A DNA stretch of 64,000 nt. It comes from Phlyctochytrium arcticum (lineage: Eukaryota; Chytridiomycota; Chytridiomycetes; Chytridiales; Chytridiaceae). The DNA is taken from assembly GCA_025602905.1 (NCBI GenBank), contig JAHLKI010000001.1:1488001-1552000 (forward strand), given 5' to 3'. The notes beneath the pieces were generated by a model, which was not told where the DNA came from, did no database searches, and saw only the letters and a list, made by a program, of their open reading frames with translations. The translations under genes and the position numbers were made by a program. Of the stretch, positions 63,756-64,000 are shown piece after piece; the first letter of the stretch is position 1, and every line of letters starts with the position of its first letter.

Positions 63756-64000
63756 TGGTGTGTTGCCCTTGACTATATTGCATTAGTGTGGGACCTAATC
63801 TGCAACTCTTTTAGTCGTAGCTTGTCTCATCAGCATCTTGCCCTGCCTTTGTCCATCTTTGAACTTCTCGTGCGGTTTCCCATTTTTCAGTTGTTAGTTT
63901 TTGTTTGATTAGCTTTTCCTAGCTCAGCTTTTAGGCAGTTCATCTCTAGTCTTTTCTCTCTTTCTCTGTTCTCGTTCTCATTCCCTTCCCCATCAGTTTA

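Overview
The window is nuclear DNA of an early-diverging, probably zoosporic fungus (chytrid or blastoclad grade). This is inferred from short phase-variable GT-AG introns, fungal-type housekeeping genes (MCM5, COMPASS subunit RBBP5/Swd1, TRM11, a rhodanese-PTP like yeast Ptp2/Ptp3), a class III guanylyl cyclase with PAS and coiled coil, a GCR1_C-type DNA-binding protein, and Crinkler (CRN) effectors. It is not prokaryotic: nearly every conserved gene is split by introns.

Layout. 1-11.7 kb is ordinary chromosome: TRAP-alpha (-), MCM5 (+), an F-box protein (-), RBBP5 (-), a 115-bp minisatellite, and TRM11 (-). 12.2-16.2 kb is a 3,983-bp TIR transposon (copy 1, called A1 here) whose transposase carries a nonsense codon. 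16.6-19.7 kb is the rhodanese-PTP. 21.1-25.6 kb is accessory DNA: a Cys-rich ORF, a perfect 68-bp palindrome, and an element with a phage-type adenine methyltransferase and a C5-cytosine methyltransferase, which cuts into half of a PIF/Harbinger transposase. 27.7-31.5 kb is the guanylyl cyclase. 31.6-33.4 kb is a decayed SF3 primase-helicase. 34.6-40.0 kb is an intact Ty3/gypsy chromovirus polyprotein lacking its 5' LTR.

40,055-63,009 is the most striking region. It is a ~23-kb virus-like composite element bounded by perfect palindromes of 78 and 64 bp that share their outer 12 bp and central 12 bp. Its two arms are diverged inverted copies. From each end inward they carry a ~115-aa ORF, an SF3 primase-helicase (intact left, only the C-terminal tail right), GGTGACA iterons, a chromodomain ORF, a shared promoter, and a Crinkler gene. 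The two Crinklers face each other. The centre holds integrase and Harbinger debris. The right arm is interrupted by a second, intact copy of the 3,983-bp transposon (A2). A2 is itself hit in its last bases by a MULE-like element. Both insertions have perfect 8-bp target duplications, so the order of events can be read directly. Removing them leaves an ancestral element of ~16.5 kb.

How the parts relate: the helicase, HTH protein, iterons and repeated intergenic motif look like a self-contained replication and regulation module. The two Crinklers are cargo with a common promoter and a common intron at the header/effector junction. The integrase is broken, so this copy is probably not autonomous. 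To the right, a GCR1_C-domain gene (63.1-63.8 kb) lies just outside the element.
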